In this document: positions 36,098 to 44,865 of the stretch, piece after piece | Position numbering within the stretch: the first letter of the stretch is position 1 | Layout of the letters: the number at the start of each line of letters is the position of its first letter | NCBI GenBank assembly: GCA_021232515.1 | Contig: JAJPOQ010000137.1 | Span: 1-49,054 of the forward strand | DNA: 49,054 bases | Origin: Lentisphaeraceae bacterium | GTDB lineage: Bacteria > Verrucomicrobiota > Lentisphaeria > Lentisphaerales > Lentisphaeraceae | Direction: 5' to 3' | Notes under the pieces: model-generated | The model's input: the letters and a program-made list of their open reading frames with translations, nothing else | Told to the model about the DNA's origin: nothing | Databases searched by the model: none | Position numbers and translations under genes: made by a program

Positions 36098-36136
36098 ACA
36101 TACACACACCCGGCGGTGGAGTTCTGCTTCACCGCC
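36098..36136 (+). terminator. CA-linker and terminator after cassette 3 (copy D)
   Basis: ACATACACACACC (36098-36110) is followed directly by a GC-rich stem, GGCGGTGGAG / TTCACCGCC with one G-U pair, and a TTCTG loop, then ATATTTT. Here the element clearly lies at the 3' end of a protein-coding transcript. This favours a 3'-end role for the motif. Confidence 0.7.
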
Positions 36137-36206
36137 ATATTTTAAATGAAGTTTTTGACTATTGAGAAAATATAAAATCAACAATCCATTTTAAGAATAA
36201 GATGTT

Positions 36207-36881
36207 ATGAAACAAAAATTCACACTTATAGAACTGCTGGTTGTTATTGCCATTTTGGGTATACTTTCAACCTTACTAGTTCCAAGTATACGAAGATCTA
36301 AAGAGCAGGCTAAGGCAACAATATGTAAGAGTAATCTAAAGCAAATTGGTGCTGCAGGCCTTATGTGGAATAAAGAAAATGATCTTTGGAGTCTTGCTGC
36401 TAGTTGGTATTCAAAAGGCTACAATGCATCTCTATATCCATATACGAATACAGATAATGAGTACACGCGAAATAATTTTAGCGGACTTTATCACTGTCCT
36501 TCACTTACCCGTGAATTAATCCAAGGAACTTCTGCCGAAAGTTATGGTGCGACCTCCTATGCAACACACTCTTGGAGTACTGGATACCAAAGTGGAAAAT
36601 ATACCGAAAATAAAGTTCATGGCGATGTCAAAATCCAACAAGTAAATGAACCTCATAGAAAAGTTTTAATGATGGATCATACCATATGGCACATGTCTGG
36701 ATGGAGCCTCAATCTACAAGGAACAGCAAATAGAAACGATCCAACTCGATGGCATGGAAACTATAAGGGTATATATGCCAAAGCAAATATACTATGGTAT
36801 GATGGCCATGTGAGTATTGAACCAAGCGATTTTGCCAGAAATGATTGGCGCAGTCACTATTTTGATCCAACTAATGAGTAA
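36207..36881 (+). CDS. Prepilin-like protein
   Basis: This 224-residue protein has a very short leader, MKQK, followed by [20 protein letters not shown] with Glu5, a prepilin-type signal. The body contains [16 protein letters not shown], typical of the family, and a C-terminal [10 protein letters not shown] block, but the spacing from His to DG is longer than X9. It is separated from the next pseudopilin by 3 bases, so the two form an operon and may assemble together. No strong ribosome binding site is seen. Confidence 0.86.
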   Translation: MKQKFTLIELLVVIAILGILSTLLVPSIRRSKEQAKATICKSNLKQIGAAGLMWNKENDLWSLAASWYSKGYNASLYPYTNTDNEYTRNNFSGLYHCPSLTRELIQGTSAESYGATSYATHSWSTGYQSGKYTENKVHGDVKIQQVNEPHRKVLMMDHTIWHMSGWSLNLQGTANRNDPTRWHGNYKGIYAKANILWYDGHVSIEPSDFARNDWRSHYFDPTNE

Positions 36882-36884
36882 CTT

Positions 36885-37502
36885 ATGAAAAAATTTACCT
36901 TAATAGAACTCCTCGTTGTCATAGCTATAATTGGCATTCTCATGTCATTACTCTTACCAAGTCTGAGTAAAGGCCGCTTGAAAGCTAAGCAGATGGTCTG
37001 CCTAAGTAATCAACGTCAAGTATGTCTGACTGTACAATCATATGCTTCTGAAAATAACTCCTATGCTCCACAAGGTACATCTACTATAGATCGATGGATT
37101 CATAAACTCGGTAAGAATGGTTATATGGATGAGCCAAATGCTGGAGAATCATTTGCTATACTCAAGTGTCCAGATGGCTTTAAAGTGGAAGGTTATAACA
37201 AAACTAACCAAGCTCTAAATGTATACTTTGTTGGAAATGAATGGGGTTTAAAGCCAACTGCACTTATTCACTCTTCCGGTTCAGAGACCGCCCTTATCAT
37301 GGACTCATATAAATGGTGGGGAACCATCAAGGAAAATCAAATGAACAGTGCTTACTTAACCGATGATCCAAATTACAAAATCATCCGGCACTTAGGCAAA
37401 GCAAATGTTGCATATGTCGATGGTCACTGTGAAGCTAAAAGTTTAAATTTCTTATCTTCAAAAACAAGTTCAAGTGACACCTTCTGGGATCCTGAAGAAT
37501 AA
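36885..37502 (+). CDS. Prepilin-like protein with H-X9-DG motif
   Basis: This 205-residue protein has a leader MKK followed by [20 protein letters not shown]. The C-terminus has a canonical H-X9-DG (HLGKANVAYVDG) and ends SSDTFWDPEE. It is very similar to the pseudopilin at 5946-6593, which shares SLSK/SVSKxRLKxxQxVCLSNQRQ and ends with DTFWDIEK. These two are recent paralogues placed 31 kb apart beside different gene sets. Confidence 0.88.
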   Translation: MKKFTLIELLVVIAIIGILMSLLLPSLSKGRLKAKQMVCLSNQRQVCLTVQSYASENNSYAPQGTSTIDRWIHKLGKNGYMDEPNAGESFAILKCPDGFKVEGYNKTNQALNVYFVGNEWGLKPTALIHSSGSETALIMDSYKWWGTIKENQMNSAYLTDDPNYKIIRHLGKANVAYVDGHCEAKSLNFLSSKTSSSDTFWDPEE

Positions 37503-37570
37503 TCTAAGAACAACTACGTCTCTAGTTCCGTGGTAAAAATAAAAAGTCATAAACATCAGAGTAAAAAAGA

Positions 37571-37647
37571 ATAAACCACAGAGGACACGAAGAGTATAAA
37601 GGAGGAACTGGAAACAAGCTTCTTTCCTTTTAACCTTCGTGGTTTAT
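37571..37647. repeat. Palindromic repeat, copy 1
   Basis: A 77-base imperfect palindrome with ends ATAAACCAC and GTGGTTTAT and inner ACGAAG/CTTCGT arms. It ends exactly at the stop codon of the ankyrin gene. It shares its plan and most terminal bases with copy 2 at 39174-39253. It may also act as the 3' terminator of the ankyrin gene. Confidence 0.75.
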
Positions 37648-39099
37648 CTACTTAGCACCATGTTCTTTAAGAGCTTTGACCATATTGATATATTTTAGAC
37701 GTTTCGCTAAATCTAAAGGAGTCTCGCCGTCTTTATCTTTGATACTTAAATCACATCCAAGACTTTTTAAGTATGGAATCGTTTGTTCAGTTTCTGAATC
37801 AACAACAGAGTGAATAATAGTTCGTCCATGATTGTCAATATTCTTTAAAGAAGCACCTTGCTCAACTAATAGCTTTAATTGAGCTAATGTATGTTTCTTT
37901 TCATCATCGGTAATTTTAGAGAGGATGTCTCCTCTTGACATAACTCTTTGAAGAAGTGTTTTTCCTGATTTATCTTTAATATCTAGATTAAATCCATTTT
38001 TAACTAAGTAAGATAAAGTATCTTCTTGCACGTCAAAACTAAAACAAGTAAAACCATTTCTATCTACGGCATTTACGTCTATCCCTGCTTTCACTAACTT
38101 TTTAACAGCAGGAAGGTAAGGCGATAAAGTATGCAATGGCGTCCATCCACCAAAAGATTTAATGTTTATATCAGCACCACGCTTAATTAAAAGATCAAGA
38201 CACTCTGGGTGACTGGCATTGAAGATGGCTGAAAAGCCTGATGAATCGACCTCATTTATATCTTTAAGTCTTTTTATAACCGCCATCATCAAAAAAGGAT
38301 CTTTTACATACCTCTGGCCTCTCAATAGACTTACTAAGCTAGTAAACTTCGGCTTGTTCGTTCGTGTAAAAACATCTAGTAACTCAGTTATAAATGCTTT
38401 TTCTTTGCTAAGATCTTTTTTGACAGCAATTTCGTCTCGATAATAGGATTTACTCAAAAGACTTACTGATTCGGCAAGTAGAAAAAGGTTGCTATTATTG
38501 TCTATATATGTAATAAGTTTAGGCTTTAAGTTAACCAGCTCAAGCACAGTCTCAAACTTACCATCTTGGATTAGCTCTTTAATCTTATTTATTTCAATCT
38601 TTAACTTTTCTTGAGCTATCCAAGGGCTTTCTACAGGTGCTTTTTGAGACCATATATTTAGTTTATTTTCTTGAGCATCAATTGAATAAAAATAATAGTC
38701 ATTATTAAACTCATCATAGTCTATCTCATTCCAAAACGCTAAACCCTCTTTAAGTAATAGTTCATTGAGTATCGGACCATCTTTGGTTCCAATGCGAATT
38801 ATGTATTGATTATCTGAGATTCTTTTCCCGTAAACCTTCTTTCCAAGAATAAGTTTTTCTGTAAACTCAAATGCTTCTTTATAATACTTTTGATTTTGAG
38901 CGGGAGTAAATAAATAAGCTAAGCTGATAGTATGTACATCTCCAAGCCTATGGGCTTGATCTATCTTGACGATAAGATTCTCACCATCTATTAGCTTAAG
39001 GCATATTCCCGAAATCTTGTCTGGTTTTTGAAAGTAAACACTAGCAGATACAAATTGTGTAAAAGATATACAAATAAATAAGAATAATAGTTTTTTCAT
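37648..39099 (-). CDS. Secreted TNase-like/ankyrin-repeat protein
   Basis: This 483-residue protein has a signal peptide (MKKLLFLFICISFTQFVSA). Residues about 25-150 follow the staphylococcal nuclease-like (TNase) pattern: KLIDGENLIVKI, AFEFTEKLILGKKVYGKRIS, GPILNELLLKEGLAFW and a final NIWSQ. The catalytic Arg and Glu expected in the RL-x-G-I-D-x-P-E loop are not present (the loop reads ISLAYLFTPA), so nuclease activity is doubtful. After a helical linker, about six ankyrin repeats run from 265 to the end (GGWTPLHTLSPYLPAVKKLV, DGETPLDLAKRLKYINMVKAL). The gene is bounded by two palindromic repeats, and a truncated copy of its 3' end lies at 28336-28453. Confidence 0.8.
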   Translation of the reverse strand: MKKLLFLFICISFTQFVSASVYFQKPDKISGICLKLIDGENLIVKIDQAHRLGDVHTISLAYLFTPAQNQKYYKEAFEFTEKLILGKKVYGKRISDNQYIIRIGTKDGPILNELLLKEGLAFWNEIDYDEFNNDYYFYSIDAQENKLNIWSQKAPVESPWIAQEKLKIEINKIKELIQDGKFETVLELVNLKPKLITYIDNNSNLFLLAESVSLLSKSYYRDEIAVKKDLSKEKAFITELLDVFTRTNKPKFTSLVSLLRGQRYVKDPFLMMAVIKRLKDINEVDSSGFSAIFNASHPECLDLLIKRGADINIKSFGGWTPLHTLSPYLPAVKKLVKAGIDVNAVDRNGFTCFSFDVQEDTLSYLVKNGFNLDIKDKSGKTLLQRVMSRGDILSKITDDEKKHTLAQLKLLVEQGASLKNIDNHGRTIIHSVVDSETEQTIPYLKSLGCDLSIKDKDGETPLDLAKRLKYINMVKALKEHGAK

Positions 39100-39173
39100 G
39101 TAGCCCTCAAAAGATTAATACTAGTCTATATAAATATCTTACTTCTGTCATATCAATCTAAAGAACAACTCTA

Positions 39174-39253
39174 ATAAACCACAGAGAATACGAAGAGGAT
39201 AAAGAATAAAAAAACTAGAAGTTAGGTTCTTATCCTTCTAATTTTCGTGGTTA
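39174..39253. repeat. Palindromic repeat, copy 2
   Basis: An 80-base imperfect palindrome with ends TAAACCAC and GTGGTTA and inner TACGAAGAGGATAAAGAA / TTCTTATCCTTCTAA arms. It lies upstream of the ankyrin gene start and downstream of the AraC stop. It resembles copy 1 in ends, length and internal arms. Confidence 0.75.
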
Positions 39254-39272
39254 GACTAATACTAAAGGCAAC

Positions 39273-40118
39273 TTATTGTTCCATTGAAGTTATACTCTTC
39301 ACATACTGCTTTGGCGTCACACCAACATGTTTTTTGAAGACACGATAGAAGAATGAAATGTCATTGAAGCCGGCATCAAAAGCGGAAAAAGTTATTTGTT
39401 TGGTTTCTTTAAGTCGTTCACAAGCATAATGGATTCGCAACTCGGTTATCTTTTGAACAATTGTCTTTCCAGTCTGCTCTTTGAAGTGACGACTGAGAGA
39501 ACGGACAGAAAGCTTACTCATATCCGCCAAATCCTCGACACTTATATCATTTACGAAGTTTCGCTCGAGGTAGTTCACCAAACCTTTAATGATCATACTC
39601 TTATCATTCGCTGAATTAGAATCTTGTGACAAGACAGCACGGTATAAGAACGTAACAATTGTCATGAGGTTTGCCTTCAGCATCTCACTATAGCCCACAT
39701 GCTTATTGCTCTGCTCTATTAAGTTCGCTTTAAACTGTTGGTGCAGGTAATTCCAACGCCAAGGGTCGCTTATAGTTAACTTCTTACCCATGGGCAAGGA
39801 TGAAATTAATTGTTCGTGAAGAGAGCGCGACGATGATGGTAGTGCATTCTCATCGTAACAGATAATTGCTAAGGTGCATGGAGTGACATCTATGAATTTG
39901 TGTGGGATGTCTGCATCTATCAGTAGAATGTCGCCCTGCGTGAAGCTTAAGGATGAATTCTCAAACTCAAGAGTACCAGTCCCCGCCTCTATCCAACATA
40001 TTTTGCGAAATGGCCAAATCCCCATATCCATCGAAAAGTTGTCACTATGAGAACTTTTGATATAAAGAATACCACTATCAGGCAGAGCTCTGACTATTAT
40101 CGGTGTATCACGCTTCAT
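39273..40118 (-). CDS. AraC-family transcriptional regulator
   Basis: This 281-residue protein has an N-terminal cupin-like sensing domain (about 20-110: CWIEAGTGTLEFENSSLSF, GDILLIDADIPHKF) and a C-terminal AraC/XylS double HTH (about 180-278: ISVEDLADMSKLSVRSLSRH, FKEQTGKTIVQKITELRIHY, then FNDISFFYRVFKKHVGVTPK). Such regulators usually bind a sugar and activate nearby genes. It is divergent from the 40274-45888 operon across 155 bases, so control of that operon, itself or the GH16 gene is likely but inferred. The cytoplasmic location follows from the absence of a signal peptide. Confidence 0.92.
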   Translation of the reverse strand: MKRDTPIIVRALPDSGILYIKSSHSDNFSMDMGIWPFRKICWIEAGTGTLEFENSSLSFTQGDILLIDADIPHKFIDVTPCTLAIICYDENALPSSSRSLHEQLISSLPMGKKLTISDPWRWNYLHQQFKANLIEQSNKHVGYSEMLKANLMTIVTFLYRAVLSQDSNSANDKSMIIKGLVNYLERNFVNDISVEDLADMSKLSVRSLSRHFKEQTGKTIVQKITELRIHYACERLKETKQITFSAFDAGFNDISFFYRVFKKHVGVTPKQYVKSITSMEQ

Positions 40119-40273
40119 TTCCTAAATATCCACAAACTACAATTAACGATAAGAATCCATAAAAGACTCCAAAATAAGATTAACCAAGATAATTAATAAC
40201 ACGACCTTGACCGTTTTATCAAATACATATTGGCCAAATAGTCCAAGTTTTAAGACTCATTCTTCATATAGTT

Positions 40274-43200
40274 ATGAAAAGGATAAATACTTCAATGGTG
40301 TATATGAAAAACTTAAAATACTTTTTAGCAATAGTTTGTTTGAGTCTAAGTAGCTCTCTTTACTCTGAAGAAATTAATTTTGGTAGAGATGTTCTGCCGA
40401 TTCTTTCAGACAAGTGTTATCACTGTCATGGTCCAGATGACAGTCACCGAAAAGCAAAACTCCGTCTAGATAGCTTTGAACATGCAACTCAACCTTTCAA
40501 AAAGAAAAAAATCGCCATAGTTCCGGGCAATCCAGAAGCTAGTCTTGTCTATAAGCTTGTCGTCACTGATGATGAAGACGACATCATGCCACCTGCAGAT
40601 ACCGATAAGAAGCTAAGTAAAAAAGAAAAAGAGATAATCTATAAGTGGATCAAGAGTGGCGCTAAGTACGAAAAGCATTGGGCTTATGTCAAACCAAGTA
40701 AAGCGTCCTTACCCAAACTGAAGAATAAGTCTTGGACCCAGTCGCCAATAGACCACTATGTGTTAGCCAAACTTGAGAAAAATAATTTAATCCCAGCACC
40801 CAGAGCTAAAAACCATACACTTATTCGTCGCCTACATTTAGACTTAACTGGCTTACCTCCAGAACCTGAAGTTATTCAAGCTTACGATCAAAACCCAACT
40901 CCACAAGCTTATGAAAAGCTAGTTGATAGACTCTTGGCAAGTAATGCTTATGCTGAGCGAATGGCGATGGTCTGGATGGATGCAGCACGATACTCAGACT
41001 CTGATGGATACCAGCAAGACAGAACACGACAAAATTGGCCTTGGAAAGATTGGGTACTGAACGCCTATAAAAACAATAAGCCTTTTGATCAATTTACGGT
41101 TGAACAATTAGCTGGAGATCTACTACCAAACTCAACCCCTGAACAAAAACTTGCGACTACATTCAATCGGAACCACATGACAAATGGCGAAGGTGGACGT
41201 GACCCTGAAGAATCTAGAATTGACTACGTCATCGATCGAGTTAGCACAACTGGGACTGTCTGGCTGGGCTTAACTCTTGGTTGTGCCCAGTGTCACACTC
41301 ACAAGTTTGACCCTATTAGCCACAAAGAGTTTTACCAAATGAATGCCTTCTTCAATAATATCGATGAAAATGGAAGAGCTGGCTCAAAAGCAAAACCCTT
41401 CTTAGAGTACACACCATCGATCAATAAAGCAGCTACAAAAGATGCCACAGACTGGTTAGCTCAGGTAAAAGAGAAAGAGCAAAAGATCATCTCAAAGTAT
41501 TTACCAGGATTGGAAAAATTTTTAAAAGAAAAAGCGCATATTGTAACCAGAAGTGAAGACTTCTCATCTTGGCAAAGAGTCGACTCTTTAGCAGTTAAGG
41601 CGACATCCGGCAAAGATGTAAAAGTCTCTCAAGTTGATGCTGGCGAATTTATCGTTAGTGGACCGAATAAAAGACATGAAGACTACATCATCACTACGGC
41701 ACCAACTTTAAAGAGAATTACCGGCATTCGTCTAAAAATTAAGCCTGATGCGAATAATACCAATGGTGGCTTAAGTCTAGCTAAGGATGGCAATGCGAAC
41801 TTCACCGACTTAAAAATGTTCATTCGGAGTAAATCCACCGGCACCCAAAAGTTCATTGAGTATAAACAAGCTAAAGCTGACTACGAAGCCAAAGTTAAAG
41901 GCTGGAAAAAGTTAGGTCAGGTTAAAGGGATACTAGATGATGACCCAAGAACTGGATGGACAAGCCAAAAAGGAGACCTAAAGAAAGAATATACTATCGT
42001 CGTTAACTTTAAGTCTGCTTATGAACTCGATGATGATAAAGAAGTGGTAATCGAACTTCACAACAGGTCTTTAGAGGGTTTTAAAAGCATGCGTCGTTTC
42101 AGTCTAGAATTGACAGATGAATACGGCTATACGTCTAAAAAACTTGGTTCATCTCCGAGTGAAATTCTAGCAAAATACAAAGGAAACCTCAGTAAGCTTA
42201 CACCGAAAGAGCGCAATGAGTTTCGAGAAGAATACTTATCTGGCATTTCAGATATAATCACTATTAGAAACCAATTAAACCTCGCTCATAAACAAGTCAA
42301 ATACTACAAAGACATGTCTAAGAAACGAAAAGTCATGGTCATGAAGGAAAGAAATAAAAAGAGAAAGACTCATGTATTACTACGTGGAGTCTGGGATAAG
42401 AAAGGCGAAGTCGTTGAGCCTGGTGTTTTAGAAGAAATACTACCATGGTCAAACCAAGAACCTAGAAATAGACTTGGACTAGCGCGTTGGATCGTCGATA
42501 AGAACAATCCATTGACTGCAAGAGTTACGGTAAACCGTTATTGGCAAATGATCTTTGGGAATGGCCTAGTTAGAACTCCAGAAGATTTTGGTCTTCAAGG
42601 AGAGCGCCCAACTCACCCTAAAGTTCTTGATTGGTTAGCTGTCGAGTTCATGGAGAAGAACTGGGATGTTAAACACATCATCAAGACAATGGTCATGACT
42701 GAGACTTATAAGATGTCCTCTAACTCTTCTGCCAAGCTTAATGAGCTAGATCCCAAAAATAAACTCATGGCACGAGCGCCTCGCTTTAGAATGCCGAGCA
42801 GTATGATTCGGGATAGTATCTTAAAATCAACCGGCTTACTAACTGAAAGATTTGCAGGTCCGCCAGTCTTCCCATATCAACCATTTGGTGCTTGGAAAGA
42901 CTCAACTATGGGACGCTTCCGCTACACTACGAGTCCTGGTAAAGACGCATATAGAAGAAGTATTTATACATTTTGGCGACGCTCTGTCGCACCAACAGGA
43001 ATGTTCGACAGTTCAAAACGCAGTCTATGCTCAACATCGGTTGTGAGAACCAACACTCCACTGCATGCTCTCAACTTATTAAATGACCAAGCATATATAG
43101 AAGCTGCTCGCATACTAGCGCAAGATTCTTTATCTCATAAAGCAACGACACAAGAACGCTTAAACTATATGGCGCTCAAGATACTTTCTCGTGAATTAAA

Positions 43201-43402
43201 CCAGCAAGAATTGTTTGTTCTGACGGATCAAGTCAATAAGCAGACAGACTGGTATAAGAAAAACACCAAGGACTCGGAGGGAATACTTTCTCATGGTCAA
43301 ATCCAAATTGGTTCACAAGGACTCAATGCTGCTCAAGTAGCGTCCTACATGAACGCCGCGACCACACTTTTAAATCTCGATGAAGCTTTAACTAGGGAGT
43401 AA
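40274..43402 (+). CDS. PSCyt1-DUF1549-DUF1553 cytochrome-like protein (cassette 5)
   Basis: This 1042-residue secreted protein has its signal peptide within the first 32 residues (YFLAIVCLSLSSSLYS). PSCyt1 is at about 35-135 with haem site CYHCH at 48 and IMPPAD as likely methionine donor. DUF1549 is at about 155-370 (IRRLHLDLTGLPPEPEVI) with a second haem site CAQCH at 337 in CAQCHTHKFDPISHKEFY. A central insert of beta and Lys-rich sequence (about 385-700) follows, including LDDDPRTGWTSQKG, similar to discoidin-like sugar-binding modules. DUF1553 is at about 735-1020 (GLARWIVDKNNPLTARVTVN, RYWQMIFGNGLVRTPEDFG). The exact start is uncertain: ATGs at 40274, 40295 and 40304 share the frame and none has a good ribosome site. 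Confidence 0.88.
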   Translation: MKRINTSMVYMKNLKYFLAIVCLSLSSSLYSEEINFGRDVLPILSDKCYHCHGPDDSHRKAKLRLDSFEHATQPFKKKKIAIVPGNPEASLVYKLVVTDDEDDIMPPADTDKKLSKKEKEIIYKWIKSGAKYEKHWAYVKPSKASLPKLKNKSWTQSPIDHYVLAKLEKNNLIPAPRAKNHTLIRRLHLDLTGLPPEPEVIQAYDQNPTPQAYEKLVDRLLASNAYAERMAMVWMDAARYSDSDGYQQDRTRQNWPWKDWVLNAYKNNKPFDQFTVEQLAGDLLPNSTPEQKLATTFNRNHMTNGEGGRDPEESRIDYVIDRVSTTGTVWLGLTLGCAQCHTHKFDPISHKEFYQMNAFFNNIDENGRAGSKAKPFLEYTPSINKAATKDATDWLAQVKEKEQKIISKYLPGLEKFLKEKAHIVTRSEDFSSWQRVDSLAVKATSGKDVKVSQVDAGEFIVSGPNKRHEDYIITTAPTLKRITGIRLKIKPDANNTNGGLSLAKDGNANFTDLKMFIRSKSTGTQKFIEYKQAKADYEAKVKGWKKLGQVKGILDDDPRTGWTSQKGDLKKEYTIVVNFKSAYELDDDKEVVIELHNRSLEGFKSMRRFSLELTDEYGYTSKKLGSSPSEILAKYKGNLSKLTPKERNEFREEYLSGISDIITIRNQLNLAHKQVKYYKDMSKKRKVMVMKERNKKRKTHVLLRGVWDKKGEVVEPGVLEEILPWSNQEPRNRLGLARWIVDKNNPLTARVTVNRYWQMIFGNGLVRTPEDFGLQGERPTHPKVLDWLAVEFMEKNWDVKHIIKTMVMTETYKMSSNSSAKLNELDPKNKLMARAPRFRMPSSMIRDSILKSTGLLTERFAGPPVFPYQPFGAWKDSTMGRFRYTTSPGKDAYRRSIYTFWRRSVAPTGMFDSSKRSLCSTSVVRTNTPLHALNLLNDQAYIEAARILAQDSLSHKATTQERLNYMALKILSRELNQQELFVLTDQVNKQTDWYKKNTKDSEGILSHGQIQIGSQGLNAAQVASYMNAATTLLNLDEALTRE

Positions 43403-43406
43403 TAGC

Positions 43407-44858
43407 ATGATAGAAGACATCAATAGAAATATCACTAGCATGAACAGACGAAACTTACTTAAGTCTGCCGCAGGATTCAGTCTTGGCTCCATAGCACTCA
43501 ATTCACTTCAAGCAGAAGAAAAAATAACTCGCAATGAACATGGTGGTTTATCTAACCTCCCGCACTTTAAGCCAAAAGCTAAGCGTGTTATCTACTTAAC
43601 AATGTCTGGTGGATCTTCACAACTAGAACTTTTTAATCATCGCCCCCACCTAGCTAAAGTTGAAGGCAAAGAGATTCCAAACTCTATTCGCAAAGGTCAA
43701 AGAATAACAACCATGACCAAAGGCAAAAAGCAGTTAGCTATGGGAGCCAGAGCGAAATTCAATAAGTGTGGAAAGTCTGGGTTAGAACTGGGCGAATGGA
43801 TTCCTCACATAGGTTCAGTCGCTGATAATATATGTGTGATAAACTCTATGAAGTCTGACCAAATAAATCACGCACCTGCCATGACTAAGATGCTGACAGG
43901 CCATCAACTACCAGGCCGACCAAGTATAGGCGCGTGGACGAGTTATGGCCTCGGCTCTGAAAATAAAAACCTTCCCGACTTCGTTACGCTCATTTCAAAA
44001 ATGGACCGTCCTTCTGATCAACCTCTTTACGAATATTACTGGGGTGCAGGCTTTCTTCCATCGAGCTACCAAGGAGTGAAGTTAAGGGCTGCTAAAGAAC
44101 CAGTCCTTTATCTAAATGACCCTAAAGGCATGAAGAAAAATATACGCCGTCAAATGCTCGACAATCTAGCGACACTTAACCGCCAAAGACTCGCAGAAAC
44201 TCATGATCCGGAAATAGATACAAGAATTAAGCAGTATGAGATGGCTTACAGAATGCAAACTTCAGTACCAGAGCTGACTGACTTATCTGATGAGCCTGAT
44301 CATGTCTTTGACATGTATGGACCAGACTCACGTCGCCCGGGAACTTTTGCTCGTAACTGTATCATGGCTCGCCGTCTAGCTGAAAGAAATGTTCGTTTTA
44401 TTCAAGTCTTCCATCCTGACTGGGATCAACACGGTAACTTAACTCAGAATGGCCTGGAGCGTTGTCGCGACACAGACCAAGGCACTGCCGCACTCATTAA
44501 AGACCTCAAACAACGAGGGCTTTTAGAAGACACTCTGATTATTTGGGGTAGTGAATTTGGTAGAAGCCCAGTTGGTCAAGGAGACATAAACTCTCTTGCG
44601 GCAGGACGCGACCATCACCCAAGTGCATTTTCAATCTTCATGGCAGGTGCTGGAGTCAATGGTGGCACAACATACGGTGAGACAGATGATTATGGATTCC
44701 ACGTAGCCGACAAACCCGTTCATGTCCACGACTTTCATGCAACAGTTCTCAATGCACTGGGAATACGAGATGATCGACTTACCTACCGTTATCAAGGTCT
44801 CGACATGAGACTAACTGGCGTTGAGAAAGCGAAAGTTATCAAAGATTTATTTGTATAG
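43407..44858 (+). CDS. Tat-exported DUF1501 protein (cassette 5)
   Basis: This 483-residue protein starts at 43407 with GGGAG upstream; a twin-arginine segment MNRRNLLKSAAGFSLG begins at residue 12. DUF1501 blocks seen are VIYLTMSGGSSQLELFNH, NHAPAMTKMLTGHQLPGRPS, the FIQVFHPDWDQHGN block, IIWGSEFGRSPVGQGD and GRDHHPSAFSIFMAGAGVNGG. It is longer than the 413-residue paralogue at 27049 because of extra sequence around 95-125 and 255-310. It starts 4 bases after its cytochrome partner, and the Tat propeller gene follows after 7 bases. Confidence 0.89.
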   Translation: MIEDINRNITSMNRRNLLKSAAGFSLGSIALNSLQAEEKITRNEHGGLSNLPHFKPKAKRVIYLTMSGGSSQLELFNHRPHLAKVEGKEIPNSIRKGQRITTMTKGKKQLAMGARAKFNKCGKSGLELGEWIPHIGSVADNICVINSMKSDQINHAPAMTKMLTGHQLPGRPSIGAWTSYGLGSENKNLPDFVTLISKMDRPSDQPLYEYYWGAGFLPSSYQGVKLRAAKEPVLYLNDPKGMKKNIRRQMLDNLATLNRQRLAETHDPEIDTRIKQYEMAYRMQTSVPELTDLSDEPDHVFDMYGPDSRRPGTFARNCIMARRLAERNVRFIQVFHPDWDQHGNLTQNGLERCRDTDQGTAALIKDLKQRGLLEDTLIIWGSEFGRSPVGQGDINSLAAGRDHHPSAFSIFMAGAGVNGGTTYGETDDYGFHVADKPVHVHDFHATVLNALGIRDDRLTYRYQGLDMRLTGVEKAKVIKDLFV

Positions 44859-44865
44859 GAAAATT

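Noticed and set aside
39100..39272. Attachment site of an integrated element at the ankyrin gene
   Set aside because: The flanking repeats are palindromic and slightly different in length, with no integrase nearby. This fits REP/MITE-like repeats better than att sites.
44821..44865. Longer start for the Tat propeller, overlapping the DUF1501 gene
   Set aside because: The Tat signal begins at 44866 with AGGA just upstream. The extension would bury the signal behind 15 charged residues.
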